Both the position numbers and the translations under genes were made by a program. 64,000 bases of DNA, from assembly GCA_041844835.1 (NCBI GenBank), contig JBGZBU010000018.1:62001-126000 (forward strand), read 5' to 3'. Positions within the stretch are counted from its first letter, which is position 1, and the number at the start of each line of letters is the position of its first letter. The notes beneath the pieces are model-generated. The model was not told where the DNA came from. It ran no database searches and saw only the letters and a list, made by a program, of their open reading frames with translations. This DNA is from CAUUCX01 sp041844835 (GTDB lineage: Bacteria > Bacillota > Clostridia > Peptostreptococcales > Anaerovoracaceae). Of this stretch, positions 26,181-35,626 are shown piece by piece.

Positions 26181-27188
26181 TAAAATATCGGCTGCCAATA
26201 ATATCTCTTCATCATAGACTCTTTCCAAATCAAAAATATCATATATTGAACAATCGGATATCGTATTTCCCCTAATGGAAATCGCCCTGTTGCAGACCCC
26301 GTCTTTTATGAGTTCAACCGCTTTTATCCCCATGAGGCTCGCAATCATTCTGTCTCTTGCCGTAGGAGATCCTCCGCGCTGCAGATAGCTCAACATGACT
26401 ATTTTTGCACTGATTCCGGTTCTTTCATGAATCAATTCCGCAAGATCCGAAGACGAAATATCCACGCCCTCCGCTTTTATGATTATATTGTGTTTTTTTC
26501 CTCTGTTCCTGCCGTTTATCAATTTTTGAGCAACTCTCGCCAAATCAAGAGGTTCTTCAGGGATCAATATGCTCTCCGCACCTCCGGTCAGCCCGGCATA
26601 AAGTGCGATATCACCGCATTCGCGCCCCATGACCTCCACAATTGTAGTCCTATCATGTGAAGTCGAAGTATCACGTATATTACTTATAGCCGTGAGAACG
26701 GTATTTACCGCCGTGTCAAATCCGATCGTGAAATCAGTATACGCAAGATCATTATCTATTGTAGCGGGTATCCCCATAACATTGATACCCATATCAGCCA
26801 ATTCAACGGCGCCGCGCAAACTTCCGTCGCCGCCGATAACAATTAAATTCTCTATCCCGAAATTATTAAGCATATTATATGCCATGCGCTTTCCCTCGGC
26901 AGTTCTGAATTCTTCACTGCGAGCGGTTTTGAGAACGGTTCCGCCGCGCTGAAGTATATCTGCGGCAAATGAGGTATCCAGACGATTTATTTCTCCTTCA
27001 ATCAAACCCTCATAACCTCGCTCCACCCCATAAATTTCCATACCGTGGTGAATCGACGTCCTTATAACGGCTCGGACGGCTGCATTCATTCCGGGAGAAT
27101 CTCCGCCGCTTGTCAGAATACCGATACGTTTTTTATCCGCATCGCCGGCAATATAACGATCATTGAAACTTTCCGAATTCATACTCAT
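26172..27188 (-). CDS. pfkA: ATP-dependent 6-phosphofructokinase
   Basis: Glycolytic kinase making fructose-1,6-bisphosphate. Seen are GILTSGGDSPGMNAAVRA, IGGDGSLRGA (the second Gly is typical of ATP rather than PPi users), the catalytic loop PATIDNDLAYTDFTIGFDTA, EVMGRECGDIALYA and a QRGGSPTARDR allosteric-site motif. Length 338, slightly longer than usual owing to an N-terminal extension of about 18 residues. GGAGG precedes the ATG. It follows dnaE by 21 bases, a common Firmicute order, though accDA are missing between them. Confidence 0.96.
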   Translation of the reverse strand: MSMNSESFNDRYIAGDADKKRIGILTSGGDSPGMNAAVRAVIRTSIHHGMEIYGVERGYEGLIEGEINRLDTSFAADILQRGGTVLKTARSEEFRTAEGKRMAYNMLNNFGIENLIVIGGDGSLRGAVELADMGINVMGIPATIDNDLAYTDFTIGFDTAVNTVLTAISNIRDTSTSHDRTTIVEVMGRECGDIALYAGLTGGAESILIPEEPLDLARVAQKLINGRNRGKKHNIIIKAEGVDISSSDLAELIHERTGISAKIVMLSYLQRGGSPTARDRMIASLMGIKAVELIKDGVCNRAISIRGNTISDCSIYDIFDLERVYDEEILLAADILST

Positions 27189-27209
27189 CTCACCTCCCTT
27201 AAAATCATT

Positions 27210-30200
27210 TCATTTAGGGGCAATAACATTGTTATCGCCAAGCAATCTTTGCAGATCCGCTACCAATCCCTCCGAACACATGCATCGATATCCCTCTTCA
27301 AGCGGAATAAGACTGTTTTCCCGCTCCGAATACACCAGTACGTCGGTGTCTCCCCTATGACAAGATAAAATAAATTTTATGTACTCCAATGTTTGAGTTT
27401 GATGATAATTGTGTGTAATCCTTAATTTGAGATCTTCCTTTTTATTTTCTGCAATATCCTGCCCCTTTATCTCCGCGGCATTTTCTTTATCAGTTTTGTT
27501 GCATGTTTTTTCGTTCCCCCTTGCGTTTTCATTTCCCTTTTCTTCCAAACGTGCCGCCTCATGCCTTGCCATCTCTTTTATGATATTTTTCTTATTTTTG
27601 CTCTTTGCGGGATACTCGGAGATGGCGTATATTTCCGAAGCTATTATCTTGGTATTTTCATTGTCTCGAACGCTCAAACGTCCGTCAACCGCTAAAATTG
27701 CGTCTTCTTTTATGAGAGAAGCGTAGTTTTCATATGAACGCGGAAAAACAATTACTTCCGATTTACCGTAAAAATCCTCCAAAGTTACAAATGCCATGCG
27801 CTCGTTTTTCTTGGTTATAAGCTCTCTAACTGCGCTCACAATTCCTGCAACCGTTACATTTTCCCGATCCTTTAAAATGCATTCTACGGAATTTTCGTCC
27901 GCTTTCATCTCGTCATTTTTTCTAATTATCGCGGAAGTGATATTGATTATCGATTCTATTTTCTCTTCCCAATTTTTTAGCGGGTGGCAGGTTATATAAA
28001 CACCCGTCATTTCCTTTTCCATTGCAGCCAATTGATCTTGCGACAAGCGAACTGCGTCGGGGAGCTCCTGCGATATCAGCTCGTCCGCCAGTGCGCTTTC
28101 TTCCATCGAAAACAACGACATCTGTCCGTCGATATTTTTTTTAATCTGCTCATGAGCGGAATCGATCAATGATTCATATGCCGCAAGCAATTGCGCCCTA
28201 TGATCGTTTATGCTGTCGAACGCTCCCGCCTTAATAAGCGATTCAAATGCCTTTTTATTGATTTCACTGAGATTTGCCTTATTTATGAACTCCCTGAAGG
28301 AAGCCGCAGGCCCGTTATCGCGGCGCAACCTGATTATCTCTTCTATTGCCCTTTCACCGACATTTTTTATGCCGAGCAATCCAAATCTTATTGCATTATC
28401 CTTTACGGTAAACTTCAAGCGACTTTCATTGACATCGGGCGGAAGTATCTTTATCCCCATATCCTTTGAATTTTTAATATACTCCGCCATCTTCCCCTCT
28501 TCACCCATTACGCTGCTCAGCAATGCCGCCATAAATTCAACCGGATAATGGGTTTTAAGGTATGCCGTCTCGTAAGCGACTACAGCATATGCGGCGGCAT
28601 GACTTTTGTTAAAAGCGTACTGAGCAAATGATACCATTTGATTAAAGATTTCCTTTGCTTTATCCGCCGGAATGCCGCGACGCACGCAGCCGGGCACATC
28701 CACATTTCCATCCGCATCCGTTTTGCCGTAAATAAAATATTTTTCTTCTTCCGCCATTACCTCGGCTTTTTTCTTGCTCATGGCTCTGCGCACCAAATCG
28801 CTTCTGCCGTATGAATATCCTCCGAGGTCGCGCACAATGCGCATAACCTGCTCCTGGTACACAAGGCATCCGTATGTAACGTTTAATATCGGAACCAGTG
28901 CTTCATGTATGTACTCAATTTTCTCCGGATGTTTTTTGTTTTCTATGTAAGTCGGAATCGATCCCATCGGTCCCGGCCGATAAAGAGAAATGCCCGCTAT
29001 TATATCTTCAAAACAATCCGGCATCAAATTCATCATAAATTGCGTCATGCCGCCATTTTCAAGTTGAAAAATGCCCAGAGTGTTTCCTCTTGAAATTGTT
29101 TCATATACAGCAGGATCCGTATATTCCATTTTAGCAAAATCTATGGTTATTCCATAATTTTCCTGAACCATATCAATTGTATCTCTGATTACCGTAAGAT
29201 TTCTCAGCCCCAAAAAATCCATTTTCAGCAATCCCAGTTCCTCTATGGTGGTCATATTGAATTGAGTTGAAATCACCCTGCCGTCTTTCGTGTCCGTAGC
29301 ATAAAGAGGCACATATTCTGAAAGGCTTTCCTTTGATATAACAACACCGGCGGCATGTGTGCCGGTGTGCCGAGGCGCCCCCTCAAGCGCCCGCGAAAAA
29401 TCCAGAATTTTCTTGACGGTCGGATTTGTTTGATACATCTCGCCGAGATCGGGATTTACCTCCAATGCACGATCAACGGTCATCCCTAGATCATTTGGAA
29501 TGGCTTTTGCAATCATATCTCCCATGGCATATGTTTCACCGAGCGCCCTTGCTATATCGCGCACAGCCATTTTCGGCTTGAGCCTGCCGAATGTAATTAT
29601 CTGCGCTACCTTATCCTTGCCGTATTTGTTATTTACATATTCAATGACCTCACCCCTGCGTTCATAGCAAAAATCTATATCTATATCGGGCATGCTCACC
29701 CTTTCCGCATTGAGAAAACGCTCAAAAATCAGATCATATTTGAGCGGATCAATGTCTGTAATTCCCAGGCAATATGCCACAATCGAACCTGCCGCCGAAC
29801 CCCTACCCGGTCCCACCATTATCCCCTGATTTTTTGCATAATTGATGAAGTCCCAAACTATGAGAAAATACTCCACATATCCCATATTTTCAATGGTCGT
29901 AAGCTCGTAATCCAATCGATCAAGCTGCGCCTGATTAGGCTTGCTGCCATATCTGTAGACCAGTCCCCTGCTGCAGAGCTCCCGCAAATAATCTTTTTTA
30001 CTCCCGCCGTTTGGAACTTCAAAATCAGGCAAATGAAGCTGACCGAACTCAATCTCTACATTGCATTTATCAACTATTTCCTGAGTATTATCTATGGCCT
30101 CCGGCAAGTACGAAAATACCTGTCGCATTTCATCTTCGGACTTCAAATAAAATTCATTATTCGGAAAGCGCATCCTGTCCTGCTCGTGAACCTGCGCCTG

Positions 30201-30875
30201 CGTCTGTATGCACAGCAAAATATCGTGCATTTCAGCATCCGCACGATTCACATAATGAACATCATTGGTCGCTACCATTTTAAGATTCAGCTCTTCGGCA
30301 ATGCGCTTAAGATCGGGGAATATTTGTTTTTCCTCAGGCAAAAATTGATCCTGTACTTCTATGTAAAAATCACCATCAGCAAATATCTCCTTAAACAGCT
30401 GTGCTTCCTTTTTGGCCTGCTCAAAATCGCCTTTCAGAAGATTTTGCTGCACGTCTCCGGCAAGACAAGCCGAAAGACCTATCAAACCCTCACTATGCTC
30501 TCGCAAAACATTTTTATCGATTCTCGGTTTATAATACTCTCCATCAACATAGCTGATCGAAACCAATTTCATAAGATTATGATATCCGACCAGATTTTTC
30601 GCGAGCAAAACCAGATGCCCCTGTCTCCTGTCCAATTCAAAATTCTTATCATGCAGCGTGCGGGCGGCGGTGTAAACCTCGCATCCCAAGAGCGGCTTTA
30701 TTCCGTGTGCTTTACATTCTCTGTAAAAATCTATCACACCGAACATTGAGCCGTGATCCGTAATTGCAAGCGCATTCATATTAAGTTCTTTACATCTTTT
30801 TACCACATCCTTAATCCTTGCCGCTCCGTCCAGCAAGCTGTACTCCGTGTGAAGATGCAAATGCGTAAAAGCCAT
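27210..30875 (-). CDS. dnaE: DNA polymerase III alpha subunit (DnaE)
   Basis: Replicative polymerase subunit of 1221 residues. An N-terminal PHP domain (FTHLHLHTEYSLLDGAARI), the polymerase palm with PDIDIDFCYERR (catalytic Asp pair), GPGRGSAAGS, the HhH region and a C-terminal OB fold (NVTVAGIVSAVR) are in order. The last 200 or so residues include a charged Lys/Glu-rich insert (about 1120-1175). Followed by pfkA and preceded by a small membrane protein gene, ung and mscS on the same strand. Confidence 0.97.
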   Translation of the reverse strand: MAFTHLHLHTEYSLLDGAARIKDVVKRCKELNMNALAITDHGSMFGVIDFYRECKAHGIKPLLGCEVYTAARTLHDKNFELDRRQGHLVLLAKNLVGYHNLMKLVSISYVDGEYYKPRIDKNVLREHSEGLIGLSACLAGDVQQNLLKGDFEQAKKEAQLFKEIFADGDFYIEVQDQFLPEEKQIFPDLKRIAEELNLKMVATNDVHYVNRADAEMHDILLCIQTQAQVHEQDRMRFPNNEFYLKSEDEMRQVFSYLPEAIDNTQEIVDKCNVEIEFGQLHLPDFEVPNGGSKKDYLRELCSRGLVYRYGSKPNQAQLDRLDYELTTIENMGYVEYFLIVWDFINYAKNQGIMVGPGRGSAAGSIVAYCLGITDIDPLKYDLIFERFLNAERVSMPDIDIDFCYERRGEVIEYVNNKYGKDKVAQIITFGRLKPKMAVRDIARALGETYAMGDMIAKAIPNDLGMTVDRALEVNPDLGEMYQTNPTVKKILDFSRALEGAPRHTGTHAAGVVISKESLSEYVPLYATDTKDGRVISTQFNMTTIEELGLLKMDFLGLRNLTVIRDTIDMVQENYGITIDFAKMEYTDPAVYETISRGNTLGIFQLENGGMTQFMMNLMPDCFEDIIAGISLYRPGPMGSIPTYIENKKHPEKIEYIHEALVPILNVTYGCLVYQEQVMRIVRDLGGYSYGRSDLVRRAMSKKKAEVMAEEEKYFIYGKTDADGNVDVPGCVRRGIPADKAKEIFNQMVSFAQYAFNKSHAAAYAVVAYETAYLKTHYPVEFMAALLSSVMGEEGKMAEYIKNSKDMGIKILPPDVNESRLKFTVKDNAIRFGLLGIKNVGERAIEEIIRLRRDNGPAASFREFINKANLSEINKKAFESLIKAGAFDSINDHRAQLLAAYESLIDSAHEQIKKNIDGQMSLFSMEESALADELISQELPDAVRLSQDQLAAMEKEMTGVYITCHPLKNWEEKIESIINITSAIIRKNDEMKADENSVECILKDRENVTVAGIVSAVRELITKKNERMAFVTLEDFYGKSEVIVFPRSYENYASLIKEDAILAVDGRLSVRDNENTKIIASEIYAISEYPAKSKNKKNIIKEMARHEAARLEEKGNENARGNEKTCNKTDKENAAEIKGQDIAENKKEDLKLRITHNYHQTQTLEYIKFILSCHRGDTDVLVYSERENSLIPLEEGYRCMCSEGLVADLQRLLGDNNVIAPK

Positions 30876-30929
30876 ATTCTCTCAATTCCTCATAATATAC
30901 AAATACATAATATACGATATGTGCCGTAA

Positions 30930-31118
30930 TCAATCTCCTCTTTTTTTTCTGCCTCGTTCTCTCATTATCGTCCAGACCAGGTAAACGGCGGAAAGGAGAA
31001 CGAGCAAAATAATCGTCGTTTTCACGTCATCCGTTATTCTCATCATTTTGCCGATTATCAATCCGCCCAGAATAAAAAGCCAAAAATAAAATATTTTTCC
31101 AATTATATTCTTATCCAC
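30930..31118 (-). CDS. Small two-helix membrane protein, unknown function
   Basis: A 62-residue protein with two hydrophobic segments (IFYFWLFILGGLIIG and TTIILLVLLSAVYLVW) and a basic C-terminus (MRERGRKKRGD). The start is a GTG with AAAGGAG ten bases upstream that overlaps the ung stop region. I do not recognise the family. It sits between ung and dnaE in one run of minus-strand genes; the tight spacing and ribosome site support it as a real gene. Confidence 0.65.
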   Translation of the reverse strand: MDKNIIGKIFYFWLFILGGLIIGKMMRITDDVKTTIILLVLLSAVYLVWTIMRERGRKKRGD

Positions 31119-31125
31119 TTCTCTT

Positions 31126-31797
31126 TTACTCCTTTAAATTCCAATCAATCGGTTCAACTCCTACACTTTCTAAAAAATCATTTGCTCCGGAAAAATATTT
31201 GCCGTTCCAAAAGCCGTTATGCGCAGATAACGGCGAAGGATGCGCTCCGGTTATAATTTTATGCCTTGAAGAATCGATCAGAGAAATCTTTTTTTTGGCA
31301 TTTGCTCCCCACAATATAAAAACCATGGGTTTTTCTCTGGAGCTCAGTTTCTGTATTACTTCATCCGTAAACTGCTCCCAACCGACTCCTTTATGTGAAT
31401 CCGCACTGCCGCGCCTTACGGTGAGAACCGTATTCAAGAGCAAAACCCCCTCACGCGCCCATTTTTCGAGGCAGCCGTCATTCGGCATTACATAGCCAAG
31501 ATCGCTATAAAGCTCTTTGAAAATATTGCGCAGTGAATGCGGATGCGGACGCCCGGGGTTTACCGAAAATGCAAGGCCATGTGCTGTATTTGGCGTATGA
31601 TACGGATCCTGCCCCAAAATAACCGCCTTTACATCACTATATGCCGTCAATTTAAAAGCGTTATATATATCATACATGGAAGGATATATGGTTTGGTTTT
31701 TATATTCTTCAGCCAGGAAACATCTCAGCTTTACATAATACTCTTTATCAAATTCACCTTTCAGAACTTCATCCCAATCATTCCCGAATAATACCAT
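31126..31797 (-). CDS. ung: Uracil-DNA glycosylase, family 1
   Basis: Base-excision enzyme removing uracil from DNA. The catalytic motif VILGQDPYHTPNTAHGLAFS (Asp in GQDPYH), GVLLLNTVLTVR, FILWGANAKKK and the C-terminal minor-groove loop HPSPLSAH are intact in 223 residues. It stands between mscS and the small membrane protein gene on the minus strand. Confidence 0.97.
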   Translation of the reverse strand: MVLFGNDWDEVLKGEFDKEYYVKLRCFLAEEYKNQTIYPSMYDIYNAFKLTAYSDVKAVILGQDPYHTPNTAHGLAFSVNPGRPHPHSLRNIFKELYSDLGYVMPNDGCLEKWAREGVLLLNTVLTVRRGSADSHKGVGWEQFTDEVIQKLSSREKPMVFILWGANAKKKISLIDSSRHKIITGAHPSPLSAHNGFWNGKYFSGANDFLESVGVEPIDWNLKE

Positions 31798-31811
31798 TGA
31801 AAATCTCCTGT

Positions 31812-32591
31812 TTACTTAAATCCCGCATTGTCAAAAGCAATTTTTACATTTTCCTCCAAAAAGTATCTGACGTTCAAATAATTATCGGTGGCGCACCAAA
31901 CCATCAGATCTATGCTCACCCGTCCCCCCTCTATCGAATTGACACCCGTAGTCGGTTCGGGATACTTTAAAACATCGGGGCAACTCTCAGCCACATTCAG
32001 CAAGAGCTCTTTTGCTTTTACAAGATCATCTTTGAAATCTATAGAAAATCTGGCATCTACGCGTCGTTTATCCAAAACACTGTGATTTACGGAAACCGCC
32101 GTGCTGAGTTTTCCGTTCGGGATGCTTACATTCTTGTTGTCCGGAGTATGCAGCGTTGTAAACATTATCCCTATACTCCTTACTATCCCCGATGCATTGT
32201 CAATTTCAATATAATCGCCGCTCTTAAACGGATGCGTAACCAAAATAATTATTCCTCCCGCAACATTGCTGAGACTGTCTTTCAGCGCCAGAGCGATTGC
32301 CGCGCCTGCCGCAGCAACGAGAGCAACAAGTGATTTCGTGTCTAGCCCCCAGTAGCTCAATATGGCAATTATCAGTAAAATAACCAAAACCACCTGGATT
32401 GCATTGAGGATGAATTTATGCAATGCCTCATCGAGTTTTGTTTTTTTAAGCAGCTTTTTAACAGCAAAATTTACAATCTTTATGCCACAAAATCCCGCCA
32501 CAAAGATAAAGATCCCAATGAGTACCGGTTTTACAAATTTTAAAAAAAATACTAAAGAACCGATAAAAGATATAACGCTCGTAACATCCAT
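31812..32591 (-). CDS. mscS: Small-conductance mechanosensitive channel MscS
   Basis: Pressure-relief channel of the cytoplasmic membrane. Three N-terminal membrane segments end in the pore helix GAAIALALKDSLSNVAGG; the beta domain (PFKSGDYIEIDNASGIVRSI; IPNGKL) and the C-terminal alpha/beta domain follow. The ATG at 32591, with GGGAGA seven bases upstream, gives 260 residues. The frame is open 53 codons upstream, but that stretch has no membrane or family character. Confidence 0.9.
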   Translation of the reverse strand: MDVTSVISFIGSLVFFLKFVKPVLIGIFIFVAGFCGIKIVNFAVKKLLKKTKLDEALHKFILNAIQVVLVILLIIAILSYWGLDTKSLVALVAAAGAAIALALKDSLSNVAGGIIILVTHPFKSGDYIEIDNASGIVRSIGIMFTTLHTPDNKNVSIPNGKLSTAVSVNHSVLDKRRVDARFSIDFKDDLVKAKELLLNVAESCPDVLKYPEPTTGVNSIEGGRVSIDLMVWCATDNYLNVRYFLEENVKIAFDNAGFK

Positions 32592-32754
32592 TTTAATTTC
32601 TCCCAACTCAAAAGCACGAACCAATCCGACATCCTTACATGTTATTTTACTAACTGAAAAGAAATCATGCAAGCATTTACGATCTCGCTGTATGATATTA
32701 TGACATTTATTTTGAAATATTAATAAATTTATATAATAATCACATATCAAATCA

Positions 32755-32763
32755 TGTTATAAT
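32755..32763 (+). promoter_or_regulatory. Extended -10 promoter for the radical SAM gene
   Basis: TGTTATAAT, in the context TCATGTTATAATAATCG, which differs by one base from the dinB promoter context in the repeat. Transcription would start near 32770. The 277-base gap between mscS and this gene shows nothing else definite. Confidence 0.5.
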
Positions 32764-32868
32764 AATCGCTGTATATAATTTTATGCATTAGATGCCGAGC
32801 GACTGTCTTATGCTTAATCCATATTAATGAGATGCGAAACGGCTGATTATATCAAAGGATTTTACAAA

Positions 32869-33900
32869 GTGAAAAATACTGCAATAATACCCATATTTGT
32901 TCCGCACCTGGGCTGTCCTCATGATTGTGTTTTTTGCAATCAGAAATTTATTACCGCCACACAATCCCCTCCCGACATTCAAGATGTGGAAAGCAAAATA
33001 GAGGAGATACTTCCGCAATTTAACAGACAGGGCATCAGCCATAAAGAATTGGCTTTTTTTGGAGGCAGTTTTACCGCGATTCCGATAGATTTGCAGATTG
33101 CATATCTGAAAATCGCAAAAAAATACAAAAATGAAAAACAAATTGATCGGATAAGACTGTCGACTCGTCCGGACTGTATCAGTGAATCAGTACTGAAGCA
33201 TCTGAAAGAATACGAGGTGGATACAATTGAACTGGGAGCACAATCTTTCGATCCCGGCGTGCTTATCGCATCGAGCAGAGGACATACTGTCGAATCAATA
33301 TATGAAGCCTCAAAAATGATTAAAGAGCACGGTTTCAACCTGGGGATACAGCTGATGATAGGATTGCCGCGTGATACCGAAGAAAAATCAATATTTTCAG
33401 CTTTAGAAACGGTTAAGATCAATCCCGACGTTGTGCGAATATATCCAACAGTGATAATTGATGATACCGAACTCATGAATATGTATAAAAACGGAGATTA
33501 CACGCCGTTATCATTAGATGACGCCGTTCAAACGGCTGCAAAGATGTGCAAAATGTTATATCATGCCGATATCAATGTGATAAGAATCGGTCTTAAAAGC
33601 AGTTCCGTCCTTATGTCCGGCAGCGATATAACAAGAAAAACATTTCACCCCGCTTTTCGCCAGTTGGTTGACAGCGAAATTGCGTTTGATAAAATAAAAT
33701 CACAATTGGATATTGCCGTAAGAGAAAAAAATAATCCGCAGCTGATAAAAATATTTGCGAATTCACATGATATTGCAAATGTTGTAGGACATAAAGGGGC
33801 TAATAAATACAAATTCTCCCGTCAATATCCTTTACAAAGTATTAAATATAAAGTTGATGATTCTCTCAATAATTGGGATTTCAATATTGTAGTCGAATGA
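32869..33900 (+). CDS. Radical SAM protein, Elp3-like (oxygen-independent) family
   Basis: Iron-sulfur enzyme using S-adenosylmethionine. The cluster motif CPHDCVFCNQ lies near the N-terminus, followed by FFGGSFTAIP and LSTRPDCI and ELGAQSFD, which is the Elp3/HemN-type radical SAM core of many clostridial proteins of unknown substrate. A GTG start at 32869 (VKNTAIIPIFVPHLG) with AAAGGA upstream is preferred. The frame is also open to an ATG at 32827 that has no ribosome site. No acetyltransferase domain follows, unlike true Elp3. The ACT/UPF0210 pair follows closely. Confidence 0.85.
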   Translation: MKNTAIIPIFVPHLGCPHDCVFCNQKFITATQSPPDIQDVESKIEEILPQFNRQGISHKELAFFGGSFTAIPIDLQIAYLKIAKKYKNEKQIDRIRLSTRPDCISESVLKHLKEYEVDTIELGAQSFDPGVLIASSRGHTVESIYEASKMIKEHGFNLGIQLMIGLPRDTEEKSIFSALETVKINPDVVRIYPTVIIDDTELMNMYKNGDYTPLSLDDAVQTAAKMCKMLYHADINVIRIGLKSSSVLMSGSDITRKTFHPAFRQLVDSEIAFDKIKSQLDIAVREKNNPQLIKIFANSHDIANVVGHKGANKYKFSRQYPLQSIKYKVDDSLNNWDFNIVVE

Positions 33901-33915
33901 TTTTAGGAGGAAAAA

Positions 33916-34179
33916 ATGAGAGCCGTAATTACTGTGATAGGCAATGATGCCGTCGGAATATTGGCAAAAGTAAGCACTGAATGTGCCGCCGCCAATGCAA
34001 ATGTTTTAGAAGTGACACAGTCCGTTCTGCAAGAATATTTTGCAATGGTAATGGTAATAGATATAGGCAATATCAACTGTGAATTGCAAGCCTTGGAAGA
34101 AAAAATAAAATCACGCGTACCGGACATGCAGGTACATGTAATGCATGAAGATATTTTTAAATCAATGCATAGAATTTAA
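33916..34179 (+). CDS. ACT-domain protein, UPF0237 family
   Basis: An 87-residue single ACT domain (MRAVITVIGNDAVGILAKVS start; IGN and GI turn residues as in amino-acid-binding ACT domains). By family knowledge such stand-alone proteins bind small ligands, but none is assigned. GGAGG precedes the ATG. It is followed after 34 bases by a UPF0210 gene, its standard partner across Firmicutes, so a regulatory or ligand-sensing role for that protein is inferred. Confidence 0.9.
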   Translation: MRAVITVIGNDAVGILAKVSTECAAANANVLEVTQSVLQEYFAMVMVIDIGNINCELQALEEKIKSRVPDMQVHVMHEDIFKSMHRI

Positions 34180-34213
34180 TTATTGAATTCAAAACATATT
34201 CCGGAGGAAAATT

Positions 34214-35572
34214 ATGATAAATATGAACGATATCATGGAAACCATAACCATGATTCAAGACGAAAATCTGGACATCAGAACAATCACAATGGGTATTTCC
34301 CTGCTCGATTGCTGCGATTCAAGCGTTGACGCTTCCGCAGGCAAAGTCTATGACAAAGTATGCCGCAAGGCGGAAAACCTCGTTCTGACAGGCGAAAAAA
34401 TAGAAAAAAAATATGGCATTCCCATTGTAAATAAAAGAGTATCAGTCACTCCTATTGCAATGCTTGCAGGCGCATCCGGCGGAGATCCCATAAAATATGC
34501 CGCAGCTCTTAATAATGCGGCAAAAGAAATAGGAGTTAATTTTATAGGCGGTTACTCCGCATTGGTGCAAAAAGGCTTTTCCGCCGGCGATTTGGAGCTT
34601 ATAAAATCAATTCCCGAGGCGCTTGCAACTACGGAATTGATTTGTTCGTCCGTCAATATAGGCAGCACAAAAACAGGGATAAATATGGACGCCGTCAAAA
34701 TAATGGGAAAAACAATAAAAGAAGCTGCCCGCCTGACCAAAGATAAAAACTGTATCGGTCCCGCAAAATTGGTAGCTCTGTGCAATGCTCCGGAAGACAA
34801 TCCGTTTATGGCGGGATCTTTCCACGGAACCGGAGAACCCGACGGTGTCATCAATGTCGGCGTTTCAGGTCCCGGAGTTGTCCGTTCGGCGCTGGCAAAA
34901 CTCCCCGTAAATGCAAATCTCACCGAAGTTGCTGAAACCATTAAAAAGACGGCATTCAAAATAACCAGAATGGGCCAGCTTGTAGGGACGGAAGCAGCTG
35001 AAATGCTGGGAGTTCCTTTCGGAATAATAGATCTGTCACTCGCCCCAACCCCAGCTATCGGGGATTCCGTTGCACACATACTTGAAACCATAGGGCTTGA
35101 AAAATGTGGAGCTCCGGGCACAACCGCCGCACTTGCTATGATGAACGACGCCGTTAAAAAAGGCGGTGTAATGGCTTCTTCAGCGGTCGGAGGACTTTCC
35201 GGTGCATTTATTCCAGTGTCCGAGGACGCCGGCATGATAGCCGCTGCGCGTGCCGGTGCACTTACTATAGAAAAATTGGAGGCAATGACCGCCGTTTGCT
35301 CCGTAGGATTGGATATGATCGTAGTTCCGGGGGAAACAACCCCTGAAACCATATCCGGGATTATTGCGGATGAAGCTGCGATAGGAATGGTGGGCGGAAA
35401 AACAACGGCGGTGAGGATAATCCCAGCGATCGGCCTTGATGTCGGAGACGAACTGGATTTCGGGGGACTGCTCGGAACCGGCCCAGTAATGCCTGTAAAC
35501 AATTTATCTCCTAAAATTATGATAGATAGAGGCGGCAGGATTCCTGCACCTATGCATAGTTTGAAAAACTGA
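34214..35572 (+). CDS. UPF0210 (DUF711) family protein
   Basis: A 452-residue protein of the UPF0210 family, whose fold resembles pyruvate formate-lyase but lacks a known reaction. Conserved stretches include IRTITMGISLLDC, NKRVSVTPIAMLAG, FIGGYSALVQKG and GVVSGPGVV-like INVGVSGPGVVRSAL. Start MINMNDIMETI with CGGAGG upstream. It is paired with the ACT-domain gene. Whether the two act on an amino acid is not shown by sequence. Confidence 0.92.
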   Translation: MINMNDIMETITMIQDENLDIRTITMGISLLDCCDSSVDASAGKVYDKVCRKAENLVLTGEKIEKKYGIPIVNKRVSVTPIAMLAGASGGDPIKYAAALNNAAKEIGVNFIGGYSALVQKGFSAGDLELIKSIPEALATTELICSSVNIGSTKTGINMDAVKIMGKTIKEAARLTKDKNCIGPAKLVALCNAPEDNPFMAGSFHGTGEPDGVINVGVSGPGVVRSALAKLPVNANLTEVAETIKKTAFKITRMGQLVGTEAAEMLGVPFGIIDLSLAPTPAIGDSVAHILETIGLEKCGAPGTTAALAMMNDAVKKGGVMASSAVGGLSGAFIPVSEDAGMIAAARAGALTIEKLEAMTAVCSVGLDMIVVPGETTPETISGIIADEAAIGMVGGKTTAVRIIPAIGLDVGDELDFGGLLGTGPVMPVNNLSPKIMIDRGGRIPAPMHSLKN

Positions 35573-35626
35573 GCTTGCAACAGTTTGATCTGTTTATTCG
35601 TATATTTCGGAAAGGTAGATTAAAAG

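Noticed and set aside
30033..30749. 238-codon plus-strand ORF inside dnaE
   Set aside because: Antisense shadow of a confident gene with no domain or ribosome site.
34552..35580. 342-codon minus-strand ORF
   Set aside because: Antisense shadow of the UPF0210 gene, rich in Ser/Pro/Ala as expected from a GC-biased codon shadow; no ribosome site.
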